64,000 nt of DNA from Alopecurus myosuroides (taxonomy: Eukaryota; Streptophyta; Magnoliopsida; Poales; Poaceae). Below are positions 11,086-21,828 of the stretch, in pieces. The notes under the pieces were generated by a model. It was not told the DNA's origin. It worked only from the letters and a program-made list of their open reading frames with translations, and ran no database searches. The stretch spans positions 59,008,825-59,072,824 of the forward strand of contig CM054061.1 of NCBI GenBank assembly GCA_028641055.1, written 5' to 3'. A program made the translations under genes and the position numbers. How positions within the stretch are numbered: position 1 is the first letter of the stretch; every line of letters begins with the position of its first letter.

Positions 11086-13327
11086 ATGTATGAAATTGGT
11101 TCTTGTGAACTTGAAGACATTGATGTGATTATTCAACTTGCTAATAGGGAAAGTATTTCTCCGACTGGTATTGTTAGAGATGTGGAGGTCTTATGTGGTA
11201 AAACTAAATATCCTGCTGATTTTCTAGTACTAGGAACTTCTGCTAGTGATAATTGTCCTATTATATTGGGTAGACCTTTCTTAAACACTTGTGATGCTGT
11301 TATAGATTGTAAAAATGAAAAAATGCTTACAAAGTTTGATGGAGAGTCTTATGAATTTAATTTCTCCAAATTTGCTAAAGCACCTTATGAAGCTGAATTA
11401 CCTAATGAGAATTATAGAGTTGAACAATTGGCTGCTATTTCTCTTGCTCCTAACAATCCTTTGCAGCAATACATGGAAGACCACGAAAATGATGTCTTTA
11501 TGGAAGAAAGAAATGAAATTGACGATATTTTCCTACATCAGCCAGCGATGCTGAAACATAATTTACTGGTGGAAGACTTGGGTACCACATTACCACCCAA
11601 GGAAGATCCTGTTTTTGATTTGAAGCCTTTGCCTGACAATCTTAAATATGCTCATATTGATGATAAGAAATTATATCCTGTTATTATTAGTTCTAAACTT
11701 TCTGGTAAAGAAGAGGAGAGATTATTGGGAATATTGAGGAAACACAGAGGTGTTATTGGTTATACTCTTGATGATTTGAAGGGTATTTCTCCTACTATAT
11801 GTCAGCATGCTAATAATATTGAACCTGATGCAAAGCCAGTTGTTGAACATCAACGCCATTTAAATCCTAAGATGAAGGATGTGGTAAGAAATGAGGTATT
11901 AAACCCCCTTTATGCTGGTATTATTTATCCTATTGATGATAGTAGATGGGTTAGTCATGTACATTGTGTCCCTAAGAAAGGAGGGATGACTGTTGTGCCA
12001 AATAGAAATAATGAACTTATTCCTCAAAGAGTAGTTGTTGGTTGTAGGATGTGTATTGATTTTAGGAAAGTTAATAAGGTTACTAAGAAAGATCATTATC
12101 CTTTGCCTTTTATTGATCAAATGTTAGAGAAGTTGTCTAAGAAACTCATTTATGCTTTCTTGATGGTTATTCTGGGTTCTCTCAAATTGCTGTTAAAAAG
12201 CCTGATCAAGAAAAAACAACTTTCACTTGTCCTTATGGAACCTATGATTATAGACGTATGCCTTTTGGTTTATATAATGCTCCTACTACTTTTCAAAGAT
12301 GCATGTCTACTATCTTTCATGGTTTTTGTGAAGAAATTGTGGAAGTCTTCATGGATGATTTCTCCGTCTATGGAACTTCTTTTGATAATTGTTTGCAGAA
12401 TCTTGATAAAGTTTTGCAGAGATGTGAGGAGACTAATCTAGTTCTTAATTGGGAGAAATGCCACTTTATGGTAAATGAAGGAATTATACTTGGACATAAA
12501 CTTTATGAGAGAGGTATTGAATTTGATAGAGCTAAAGTTGAAGCTATTGAGAAAATGCCCTGTCCCATGAATGTCAAAGGTATTCGTAGTATTTTTGGTC
12601 ATGTTGGTTTCTATAGAAGGTTTATTAGAGATTCTCTAAAATATCAAAGCCTCTTACTAATCTTCTTCAAAAAGATGTACCTTTTGTATTTGATGAAGAT
12701 TGTAAAGAAGCTTTTGAAATTTTAAAGAAGGCTTTAATATCTGCTCCCATTGTTCAACCCCCTGATTGGAATTTACCGTTTGAAATTATGCGTGATGGTA
12801 GTGATTATGTTGTAGGTGATGTTCTTGGACAACGGTTAGATAAGAAGTTAAATGTTATTCATTATGCTAGTAAAACTCATGATGCTGCTCAAAAGAATTA
12901 TGCTACCACTGAGAAAGAGTTCCTAGTTGTAGTTTTTGCTTGTGATAAATTTAGGCAGTATATTGTTGATTCTAAAGTTACTATTCATACTGATCATGCC
13001 GCTATTAAGTACCTTATGGAAAAGAAAGATGTTAAGCCTAGGCTTATTATATGGGTGCTTCTCTTACAAGATTTGATTTACATATTGTGGATAGGAAGGG
13101 TGCTGAAAATCATGTTGTTGATAATTTGTCTAGATTAGAAAATATCTCTGATGATCCTATTCCTATTAACGATAGTTTTCCTAATGAACAGTTGGCTACA
13201 ATAAAAGTGAGCTCTCAAGAGAGTCCATGGTATGCTGATTATGCTAACTTTATTGTTTCCAAGTATTTTCCTCCTACCTTTATAGTTCAGTAAAGAAGAA
13301 AATTCTACTATGATTTGAGGCATTATT
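11086..13327 (+). pseudogene. Athila protease, RT and RNase H, copy 2
   Basis: An open frame from 11,086 to 12,441 joins the protease C-terminal half (LGRPFLNTCDAVIDC), the linker and early RT (VPKKGGMTVVPN, RMCIDFRKVNKVTKKDHYPL). A frameshift near 12,140 removes the FSVLDGYSG segment. RT resumes at 12,258 (MPFGLYNAPTTFQ) with catalytic FMDDFSVYG. RNase H follows in another frame from 12,788 ([19 protein letters not shown], then [16 protein letters not shown]). DNLSRLEN appears near 13,120. The region is better preserved than copy 1 in RNase H but still has at least three frame changes. Confidence 0.86.
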
Positions 13328-14573
13328 TTGTATGACCCACACTTATATAAAGAAGGTGTTGATGGTATTATGCGAAGATGTGTTCCTGAAAATGAACAAC
13401 GAGAGATATTGAGAAAATGTCATAGTAGTGCTTATGGAGGATATCACGCTGGAGATAGAACTGCACATAAGGTTCTACAATCGGGTTTTTATTGGCCTAC
13501 TCTCTTTAAAGATGCCAGAAAGTTTATTTTATCTTGTGATCAATGTCAAAGGGTTGGAAATATTTCTAGACGTAATGAAATGCCTATGAATTATTCTCTT
13601 GTTATTGAACCGTTCGATTGTTGTGTTTTTGACTTTATGGGTCATTTCCCTCCTTCACAAGGTTACACTAATATTCTTGTTGTTGTTGGTTATGATACTA
13701 AATGGGTAGAAGCTATACCTACTAGAAGTGCTGATGGTGAAACCTCATTAAAAATGCTTAAAGACATTATTTTCTCAAGTTTTGGTGTGCCTAGATATCT
13801 TATGACTGATGGGGGTTCTAATTTTTTCATGGTGGTTTTAGAAAGACTCTTTCTAAATATGATGCTACAGAATTGCCTCACCCTATCATCCTCAAAATAG
13901 TGGGCAAGTAGAATTATCAAAAAGAGAAATCAAATCTATCTTGCAAAAGACTATTAACAAATCTAGAAAAAATTGGGCTAGTAAATTAAATGATGCTTTG
14001 TGGGCTTATAGAACTGCTTATAAAAATCCCATGGGCGTGTCTCCTCATAAAATGGTTTATGGAAAATCCTCTCACTTGCCCCTAGAATTAGAACACAAAG
14101 CTTATTGGGCAGTGAGAGACCTAAATAGAGATTTTAAACTTGCTGGTGAGAAAAGGTTGCTTGACTTAAGTTCTTTAGATGAATGGAGGAGTGAAGCATA
14201 TGAAAATGTTAAGCTCTTTAAATAGAAAGTTAAAAGGTGGCACGATAATAGAATTATTAAAAGAGAGTTTCATGTTGGTGAGAAAGTGCTATTGTATAGG
14301 TCTCGTCTCAGATTTTTTGCAGGAAAATTACTCTCAAGACGGGAAGGAATTTTTGTTATCGAAGAGGTATATCGTTCGGGGGCAATTAAAATTGTTTCCC
14401 TTGGAGACAACACTTCACAAGTGGTGAATGGACAAAGACCCAATCATTATATTTCTGGAGATCCTTATAATGAAAATGTTGATTGTATTCGAGCCATAAC
14501 CCGGAGGAATTTATTAAAAAGCATATTTCAGAAACTGCAGAGTCAGTTTTCGAATAGGTATCAGTTTTGGTAA
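13328..14573 (+). pseudogene. Athila integrase, copy 2
   Basis: Zinc region CHSSAYGGYHAGDRTAHK with ILSCDQCQRVG, first catalytic Asp in VFDFMGHFPPSQ, second in LMTDGGSNFF (intact here, mutated to Asn in copy 1). A frameshift near 13,830 breaks the core, and the catalytic Glu stretch is read in another frame (SGQVELSK near 13,900-13,920). The remainder runs from 13,941 to the TAG at 14,222 and then 14,286-14,573. Not functional as it stands. Confidence 0.86.
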
Positions 14574-14899
14574 AAAAAAACGTTCACGAAACATCTTCCA
14601 ACTTTTATTTTTACTGTTTTTGGAAAATATGAAAAATTATGAGCCAGAAACGAGGCGGAGACGGAACCCGGAGGCTCCTCACCATGCCCAGGCGCGGGCC
14701 CACCCCTAGCCACGCCTGGCTGTGGTGAGGACGCCTCGGAGTCCGTGTCCGACCCGTTTTCACCCAGTACTTTTCTTCCGTTATGAAACTTTTTGCTATG
14801 TAATCCCCCGGACCCCCCGAGGTCTGTATATCGTTTTCACATCGTGTTTTTGTTTCGAGCTGTTTTCTGTCAGGAAGTGCTCTCAGTTTTAGAAGCACC

Positions 14900-15460
14900 A
14901 TGGTCTCCCACAACAACGACAGGGGAAAGGAGCTTAAGGAAGATGACCCACAAGATCCTAAGCCGGAGGAGGAGATGAAGAGTGAAGCTGAAGAAGACGT
15001 GGAAGAAACTCTGAGTGCGTACCCTCGCGCTACCGTCGCAAGCATTAGAGTGGTGGCTAGTCCCTTGAAGCTCAAGAGAGGCGCGCGGATGAGCACCGGA
15101 GGGAAGGTTCCACGTCACTTGTTAGCTTTGAGGGCACCTACTTCGGGTATCAAGAACCACTTCCACACATTAATCCATGATTATCAGTACAAAAAGGTTC
15201 CCCATAGGGATTTTCCTTCTATGTGGGATATCAATCGTTCTAACCACGCAGGAAAGACAGTGGAGTGGGGAAGTAACTCCAAAAGAGGGGATACGAAGGA
15301 CCAAAGTCGCTCCAAGAGCTCGGACTTGAAGGCCGACATGCTCATGAACCGTGTTGAGAACAATACGGAGATGATCCGTAATCTCACCTACCTGATTGAA
15401 GAATTGAAGGAACTGGTTGAAAAGCTCATTAAGGATTCGTCATCACCACAGAAGAAATAA
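14900..15460 (+). CDS. Athila ORF3 in env position, copy 2 (186 aa)
   Basis: Intact ORF from ATG at 14,900 (MVSHNNDRGKELKE) to TAA at 15,460, ending in DSSSPQKK. The N-terminal third is acidic (PEEEMKSEAEEDVEE). Residues about 145-180 form a heptad-like Leu/Ile segment (IRNLTYLIEELKELVEKLI), a likely coiled coil. No signal peptide or transmembrane span. The DNA before the ATG (9345-9680 against 14,565-14,899) and after the stop is clearly homologous to copy 1, but the coding body is not. A TATA-like GCTATGTAATC (14,795-14,805) replaces the TATATAA of copy 1. Function unknown. Confidence 0.6.
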   Translation: MVSHNNDRGKELKEDDPQDPKPEEEMKSEAEEDVEETLSAYPRATVASIRVVASPLKLKRGARMSTGGKVPRHLLALRAPTSGIKNHFHTLIHDYQYKKVPHRDFPSMWDINRSNHAGKTVEWGSNSKRGDTKDQSRSKSSDLKADMLMNRVENNTEMIRNLTYLIEELKELVEKLIKDSSSPQKK

Positions 15461-17103
15461 TTCGTCATTGGTTTTGGAATCCCCTCGGCTGGTTCCAAGC
15501 TTAGGGGAGTGCCGCGGTATCACATCTCTATCTTTCGTCTTTTTACTTTTTCAATAGAGTCATATCATGAGTAGAGAAGTTATCATATAGGATGGTTTGC
15601 AGTATGGAAGTATCTCTCTTTAGTTGGTTATCGTTGTATCCCTTGGTGTTAGTTGCCGGTTTGAAATATTAATGAGAAGTTTCATCATTTACTTGCTGCA
15701 CATCTTATTTTAGTTTTCAATTCCTGTCATATGGTTGACCTTGTTGTTAGTATTTGGTGTCCCTCTGAAGATCATCAAATTAATCTAGTTGGTTTTGGCA
15801 AACTTAGCTTGGGCCAGTAGAAATAATATTTTGAGATGCTAGTATAAGAAATAGGAATTTGCCTATTAGCTCATAAACTTAGTATTCACAAGCTAAGATC
15901 GCTTGGGCTTTCAATGAAGATTGCATGATTGGTTTCATCATATGTATATTTGTTTGTTTTCCCTCAACTCTTATGCTTGCTACCCAGCCTTGCTAGCAAA
16001 AAACCCTCTACTGAGTATGAGCTCTACTCGTGCATCCAAACCCTGAACCAAAAACTTGCCATTTGTGTCCACCATACCTACCTATACGTGGTATTTCACC
16101 GCCACTCCAAGTAAATTGTTCGTGTGCTACCTTTAAAACCTTCAAAACTATTAAACCCGTTTTGTGCTCCTGTTTTAGCTCATGAGGAAGTAGTGTTAAA
16201 TTTATTATGTCTTATGTCAATCAAGGTTCTTCCCTCCTTTCACCCATATGAGTATGAAATATGTGCTCTTCTTAATATTGCTGAGAGCTCGTACCAAATA
16301 TCATGAAAAAATATATATAATGGATGAAAGGCACTTCCCCATGGATTGATGATTGATTGGTCGGTACCCGAGGATTCGGTTAGCCATGGTTTGTGTAAGA
16401 AAAGGTGGGGGGGAGTGCCAATGATGTGGAAAAGAGAAAAAGTATCAATGTAAACCACTCTCAAAAGACCGACAACCTTGCTTGATATGAGTCATGATAA
16501 GTGTTTCGTTGCCGTTCGTTTTCATAGACATACACCACTCTCAAACTTTATTTTCATTACCTCTGATTCAGTTAAAATGAAAATCTCTAGCACATGATTT
16601 ATCCCTGCTTCCCTCTGCGAAGGGCCTATCCTTTACTTTTATGTTGAGTCAGTAAACCCATTCCTTTCTGTCTCCAGCAAGCATTGAGTTGTTGTGATCT
16701 AACCATCTATATATTGATTTATTCAATCATGTTTTCTATCCTTCTTTGTTTAGCACATGCTTTATTATCTGAATGAATATTACTTTGAAATCTATGAATC
16801 ACTGTAAAAGGATTGTTATAATTAAACATGTTAAGCTCTAGAATATAATCCTTGTTATGAAGACTTCACCTAAGATAAGTATGATATCATTAAATGTTTT
16901 CTGACCAAAAACGAAGTTTGCCATCACCAATTTTGATTCTCTCGTTTCAAGTTAAGTTATATGAGAGGAAGTTGTTGTCTATAATGATTGGTGCATAGAT
17001 AAATGTGATGCTTCTTGTCCGTGTTTTATTTATCGACTCTTCACTTCATAAACCTGTGGTCATGTTTACTGAGTTCAGTTTTGCTTGGGGACAAGTGAGT
17101 TCT
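15461..17103 (+). other. Untranslated 3' tail of the Athila element
   Basis: No supported ORF. Contains a PPT-like AAGCTTAGGGGAG at 15,499-15,511, then about 700 bp repeated from 10,240-10,910, then about 900 bp present once. AT-rich and typical of the long region between ORF3 and the PPT in Athila elements. Confidence 0.75.
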
Positions 17104-17118
17104 AAGCTTGGGGGGAGT
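17104..17118 (+). other. Polypurine tract of the Athila element
   Basis: AAGCTTGGGGGGAGT directly precedes the 3' LTR (TAATACG, a mutated TGATACG). The PPT primes plus-strand DNA synthesis in LTR elements. Confidence 0.8.
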
Positions 17119-18601
17119 TAATACGAATATTTTGCATCACTATTTTATATCATAATTTGCTGTTATTTATTGATATGATTCATATTGGAGCATGATACTT
17201 ATGTTATTTCATCTATTTTGCATGTTTTCCAATAATTGGAGAGTTAAACCCAGAGTCAGAATTCTGCTGGAAAACGGAGTGTCAGGATAACATATTCGCG
17301 AAGATCAGAGCACCCCGAAAATCATCGGAAAGTTCCTATTTCACCCGAAGACGGAGGAAGCCAAAAGGGGATCTGGAGGAGGGCCACCAAGGGCACTCAC
17401 CATGCCCAGGCGCGGGCCCACCTCTGTACGCGCCTGGGGGTAGTGAGGAGGCCCTGCTCCCACCTCTGGCTTGCCCCTTCGACGTACTTCATCCCCCAAG
17501 AACCCTAAGACATAGAGAATCATTGAGGAGTCTTTCCGCCGCCTCTGCGGGACGGAAAACAACAGAGAGAGAAAAACTCTCTGGCAGGGAGAAATCTGCC
17601 GGGGAAATTCCTTCCCGGAAGGGGTAAATCATTGCCATCGTCACCATCATCGAGCTGGACTTCATCGGGATAATATTCATCATCATCATCATCATCTCCA
17701 CCATCATCACGCTCAGCTCCACTTTGTTCTGCTGTAACATCTAGGGTTGCATCTTGTCTGTTTCACAGGGGAAACTTTCTCGATGTTGATTACTACTTGT
17801 AGTTGATGCTATTGAGTGAAACCATTGGATTAGGTTTATGTTCAGATTGTTAATCACCATTGTATCACTTCTGATCATGATCCATATGATGTCTTGTAAG
17901 TAGTTCGTGTTGTTCTTGAGGACATGGGAGAAGTCAAGTTGTTAGTAGTGAAGTAATGTTGAGTAATATTTAATGGTTTGATATTTAAGTTGTGGTGTTA
18001 CTCTTCTAGTGGTGTCATGTGAACGTCGAGTACATGATACTTCACCATTTATGGTCCTAGGGGAATGCATCGTGTATTTGGCTACTAATTGTGGGGTTGT
18101 CGGAGTGACAGAAACCTAAACCGCCGTTAGGAAACCATTGCACGAGGGAGCGTAGGATCCCGGAGTTTGAAGTTGTGGTTAGATTTATTTCTTAATTACT
18201 CTCTTGTAGTTGCGGATGCTTACAAGGAGTATAATCACAAGTATGTATTAGTCTTGGATGGGACGATACATTAGCATAGGTTCACCCACACAACACTTAT
18301 CAAAACACTAAAGATTATTCAGCGGCATGAAACAAAAGCACTTGACAGGAACCTCACGTGTGTCCTCGAGAACGTTTGCTGAAGAAAGGATTGGTCCACT
18401 CGCTGCAATTATTATTACTATATTTTATTTACTCGCACTTTATTTATCTGTAATATCAAAAACCCGAACAAATTTATTTTTCAATATTTACAGTTATTTC
18501 TTCATCAAAACTGCTTGTCATCACCTTCAGCTCCTCGTTGGGTTCGACACTCTTATTTACCGAAAGTATTACGATACACCCCCTATACTTGTGGGTCATC
18601 A
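17119..18601 (+). repeat. Athila 3' LTR
   Basis: 1,483 bp from TAATACGAATATTTTGC to GTGGGTCATCA. It lacks the second LTR head seen in the 5' LTR. A GC-rich hairpin block lies at 17,381-17,460 and an ATC-rich microsatellite-like tract near 17,670-17,700. Confidence 0.9.
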
Positions 18602-18606
18602 GGGGC
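18602..18606. repeat. Target-site duplication GGGGC, right copy
   Basis: Same five bases as at 2979-2983, directly after the 3' LTR. Confidence 0.9.
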
Positions 18607-19102
18607 TGGAGATGACTCCAAGTCCTATCGGATGAGCCTACCCGGTACAAGGCCCAATACTAAAAGCCTAGCATGAGAGGCCGCTTCATGGTTCTAGAAG
18701 GTCCAGCCACAGCCCACCCGCAATACTTGCGGGTCAAGATGAAAAGGTTCCGCCGACTAGAGCTAGGGTTTGTAACACCCCCCCCCCCCCCGGGTACGGG
18801 TTTGAGACCCGGCCACGTATATAAGGGCTAGGAGAACCACCTTGGGGGGCATCCAATCTAGAGTTGACACCATAAAAGCCGCACCTCGAGATCCAATCTC
18901 TTGACCTGCGCACCCGCCATTGTAACCAAACATCATAATATAGAGACATACAAGCAGGAGTAAGGGTATTACCTCTACGAGGGCCTCGACCTGGGTAAAA
19001 TCGTGCCCCTGTTAGCCGTCGAGTCTACCAGCGCCTACATCGTTCCTCTACTCGAAACTATACCGGCTCACCCGAGAGATTTGTTGGTATGAGTCATCGT
19101 CA
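18607..19102 (+). repeat. Right part of the element Z LTR
   Basis: Typical gypsy LTR R/U5 features: a C homopolymer (18,778-18,791), TATATAAG at 18,818-18,825, a GGAGTAAGGGTATTACC block, CCTGGGTAAAATCG, and an end near GAGTCATCGTCA. The end at 19,102 is placed by resemblance to other Tat-type LTR ends, not by a target duplication. The left half lies before the Athila insertion. Confidence 0.55.
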
Positions 19103-19593
19103 GTCGTGCTCTGCTCGGTGCTCCTCATGCTCCGGTCCATGGACGCCAGCGAGAGTCAATACCAGAAGGGTTATATCATCGGCTCGGTGGTCGCTCTTTA
19201 GGCTCTCCGCGTCTGGGCTCTTCTCGGTGTACTTGCCAGCAAACGGTTGTCTAGCAGGATACGTGGACGTTCGGTGGGCTAGGTGGGCCTACCCCATTTA
19301 AGCCATGCGGGATTAGTGGGATTCTTAAGCAGGGTAAGTGGGTATATTTTGGTGGGATGGGACGTGGTGAATCCCATCCCACTAGAAATTTTAGCCGAGA
19401 TTCCGAGAAGGTGTCTAGAGCGGCCAGTGGCAGTGTGGCAAAGTTGCTTGCTACGACCGAAGCGTGAGCGGCCATCATTGATCGCACACATTCAACTTGG
19501 GCCATTGTGGCACATACGTACACGTGGAGTGGAAGCACGCAGCGTGAGTGCATTCGTACGCACGCAGCACTGTAGCAGGGCCATGCATGCACC
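19103..19593. other. Unassigned DNA right of element Z
   Basis: Short frames on both strands but no recognisable domain, no codon-use signal and no terminal repeats. I see nothing to annotate. Confidence 0.5.
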
Positions 19594-19602
19594 ATATCCG
19601 CA

Positions 19603-19804
19603 GGAAAATAATTTTATGAGACCTGGTCTACAAATTTCGCTCCGTGGACCAACTCTAGCAATTGACACGTGAGCATGAGAGAGAGAGAAAAAGAGATTTA
19701 AATGCCTATTTTTAGATCTATACTGCCATGCATGCCACGTGTCAATTGCTGGAGTTGGTCCACGGGGCTAATTTTGTAGACCAGGTCTCATATAATTATT
19801 TTCC
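19603..19804. mobile_element. Mutator-type MITE (202 bp) with 9-bp target duplication
   Basis: The ends are inverted repeats of more than 60 bp. The left end starts GGAAAATAATTTTATGAGAC and the right end, reversed, starts GGAAAATAATTATATGAGAC. Both continue through CTGGTCTACAAA and on to CAATTGACACGTG. The 9-mer ATATCCGCA occurs directly before (19,594-19,602) and directly after (19,805-19,813). Long terminal repeats plus a 9-bp duplication point to the Mutator superfamily. No coding capacity; the middle carries GA repeats. The whole element could fold into one hairpin. Confidence 0.85.
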
Positions 19805-19813
19805 ATATCCGCA

Positions 19814-20371
19814 GACCATATCCAACCCCCCGGCGTACAAACTAGGGTAGGCTGGGCTAGTAGGATGGGGTCCTGGGGAGATCGATGCCTGGATGTGATA
19901 TCACATACGTGGCCACACTACCACAGGCTTTCCTCTCGATCGTGCAACTGCACTAGTGCACTCACACGGATGACGGAGTCTCGTTGCGCCTGTTCCACTG
20001 CTCCATTTCAACCACTGGATGATACGCTAGTCGATCAGTTTATCCGGCCCGGGCGGCTGAATTTCAACCCCGGATGTATAGCTGAAGGCGTGCAATGCAA
20101 ATCGATCGTCAGTGACTTAGTGCTTGCTTCTGTAACATGTACGGGGGACACGGACTTGTGAAGCCGTAAGCTTGATTTGTGCAGCAAAATCAAGCAAGCT
20201 TGCACTATAGCAGTGGTTGACATTGTTGCTTCGATCACTGTCGTGTGGAACGAATCATTGGTGCTCCCATCCGGCCGTGCCCGCATGTACACCAGCTAGC
20301 ACCATGTCAAAAAAGTTGCCGCCACTTCACGATTAACAGCTAGCTGCACATTCTTCCCCATCATCGACCCG
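19814..20371. other. Intergenic and promoter DNA before the candidate secreted-protein gene
   Basis: No supported ORF. The last 100 bp look like a plant core promoter leading to the TATA box at 20,372. Confidence 0.4.
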
Positions 20372-20378
20372 TATATAA
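20372..20378 (+). promoter_or_regulatory. TATA box of the candidate secreted-protein gene
   Basis: TATATAA within CCCGTATATAAGAAGG, 126 bp before the ATG at 20,504. This would place transcription start near 20,405 with a 5' leader of about 100 bp. Confidence 0.5.
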
Positions 20379-20503
20379 GAAGGGCAACGCATACGACATT
20401 AGCTCATAGCTCACCGCTCATCACCAGTAACTAGCTAGGAAGAGAGGCTCCTACCACGAAGGGGATAACATAGCTAACACGAGAAGGCAGTACAGAAATC
20501 ACG

Positions 20504-21828
20504 ATGCCTGAACTCAAGCCTGTCTTCACTGCCATCTTCGTGATGGCTCTGTTGCTCACTGCGTCTTCAGGTACAACACGCCGTTTCTTCCCCTTTGCTG
20601 TCACGATCCGGTTGGGTTTTTTTAATCAGTTTACCATGTACAACTGAAGCCTTGATCAAGTCGTCTGGCCTCAACGCAGAAGAAACTTCAGCGGTTGAAA
20701 GCCATGACAGGGATACTTCAAAAGTGAAAAAGGTACTATGTGTATATGTTAACCGGAAAATTATTGGTTGACTGTGTTCGGTTAGAAATATATATCTACG
20801 AAAAGTATTTTCTTCTGATGGAGAAAGGAATTAATGACGGAGGCAGTGATGCATTCTCCATCCTGTTGCATGTTTTTTTCCAACGTCGGTGATAACGAAA
20901 TGCTAGCACAAGGTTGTTTGGTCCAGATCCAACCGCGAAAGGCGCATTCGACTGTCTACTGGTCGGTTTGTTTAGATTCAGAGTCAAACTTTCGTTTACC
21001 TTGTCCAGGTGCAGGTTCAGAGCACGAGGGTTCTCACAGAGGTTCTTGACTACGACTACGGAGCGGCCAACTCTAGGCACGACCCACACCGGAAGCCCGG
21101 CAACGGCCACTAGCTAGCTGGATAGTCACCTACCTCCATCTGCCCGGGAAAGTCAGGTTTCTTGGGCTGGTGCTCCATGTATTCAGTTGTCTGCTTCTTC
21201 AGGTCATTTTGTAATCTAAAAGACGATTAGCGCGTTGGTCTGGTAATTTCTACTACTATCTTAGCCGTGTCATGATGTGTCTCAGAGTTCAAATAAACAG
21301 CACTACCAATCCAGTTCGGGGAAAAAAACGATCCGAGAAGCAACGAACTCTGGCGATTATCTGACTTCTTATGATGTAATATCAGAACCAACCAGCTGGC
21401 CTGCAGAGATCGTCCTCCAGGGTGGCGGCGTGCTAAACGTGTCTGGCTCATCTCATTTCTGTGGTTGTTATTATGACGCACATTTCCAAATTTTGCACGA
21501 CTGCTACAACGGCTTGTGCAACGGCGGCAACCGCCTGCCTGCTTGGCTTGACATTCAGAGCATCTATAGCAGACACCATGAACTGAGAATTAAAAAACTC
21601 TTTTTAGTTCGCGTTTTTTTTCTGAAAATTGCTAGTTTCGATTTGGCGGGAGTATTGACGGACGAACTCGCTGTTCATACACATAAGCCTACACCTAGTA
21701 GGGCTAAAATGTCCGCATTCTTCTTCTTCGCCGGGGCTTCTTCTTCCCTCCGCCGCGCCATCTTCAGTCGTCGCTGGAGTCGTCGGAGGAGGAGTAGGAG
21801 CAGCTGGAGGAGCGGGCTTGCTGCATGA
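20504..21828 (+). CDS. Candidate small secreted cysteine-containing protein, three exons (3' end uncertain)
   Basis: Exon 1 (20,504-20,570) encodes MPELKPVFTAIFVMALLLTA, a good signal peptide, and ends at a CAG|GTACAA donor in phase 1. Exon 2 (20,650-20,732) keeps the frame from an AAG acceptor and adds 28 residues (ALIKSSGLNAEE and on to KVKK) before an AAG|GTACTA donor. Exon 3 starts after CTCAG at 21,286, again in frame, and carries SHFCGCYYD, then HDCYNGLCNGG, giving a C-X-C-X13-C-X4-C spacing. The frame closes at TGA 21,828, but from about 21,560 the DNA looks like an inserted repeat, so the natural C-terminus may be lost. Three exons that join in frame behind a signal peptide and a TATA box argue for a real gene. 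I do not recognise the family. Confidence 0.45.

Larger units (their letters stand above)
11069..16190 (+). repeat. Internal tandem duplication of the Athila element, unit 2
   Basis: Second copy of the block that starts at 5846. It begins in mid-protease without its own gag or LTR, so the duplication is internal and not a second inserted element. It ends near CATGAGGAAG at about 16,186. Confidence 0.85.
2984..18601 (+). mobile_element. Athila-type Ty3/gypsy LTR retrotransposon with tandemly duplicated pol region
   Basis: Complete element of 15,618 bp in order: 5' LTR (2984-4606), degraded PBS, gag, PR, RT, RNase H, INT, ORF3, then a second PR-RT-RH-INT-ORF3 block, a long untranslated tail, PPT and 3' LTR (17,119-18,601). 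The GGGGC target duplication matches at both ends. The pol sequence ([27 protein letters not shown]) and an ORF3 in the env position fit the Athila lineage. The Sabrina/Sumana group of Triticeae is the likeliest relative, from memory of its LTR start. All pol reading frames are broken. LTR-to-LTR divergence in the alignable distal part is about 7% by eye, so the insertion is fairly old. Confidence 0.93.
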
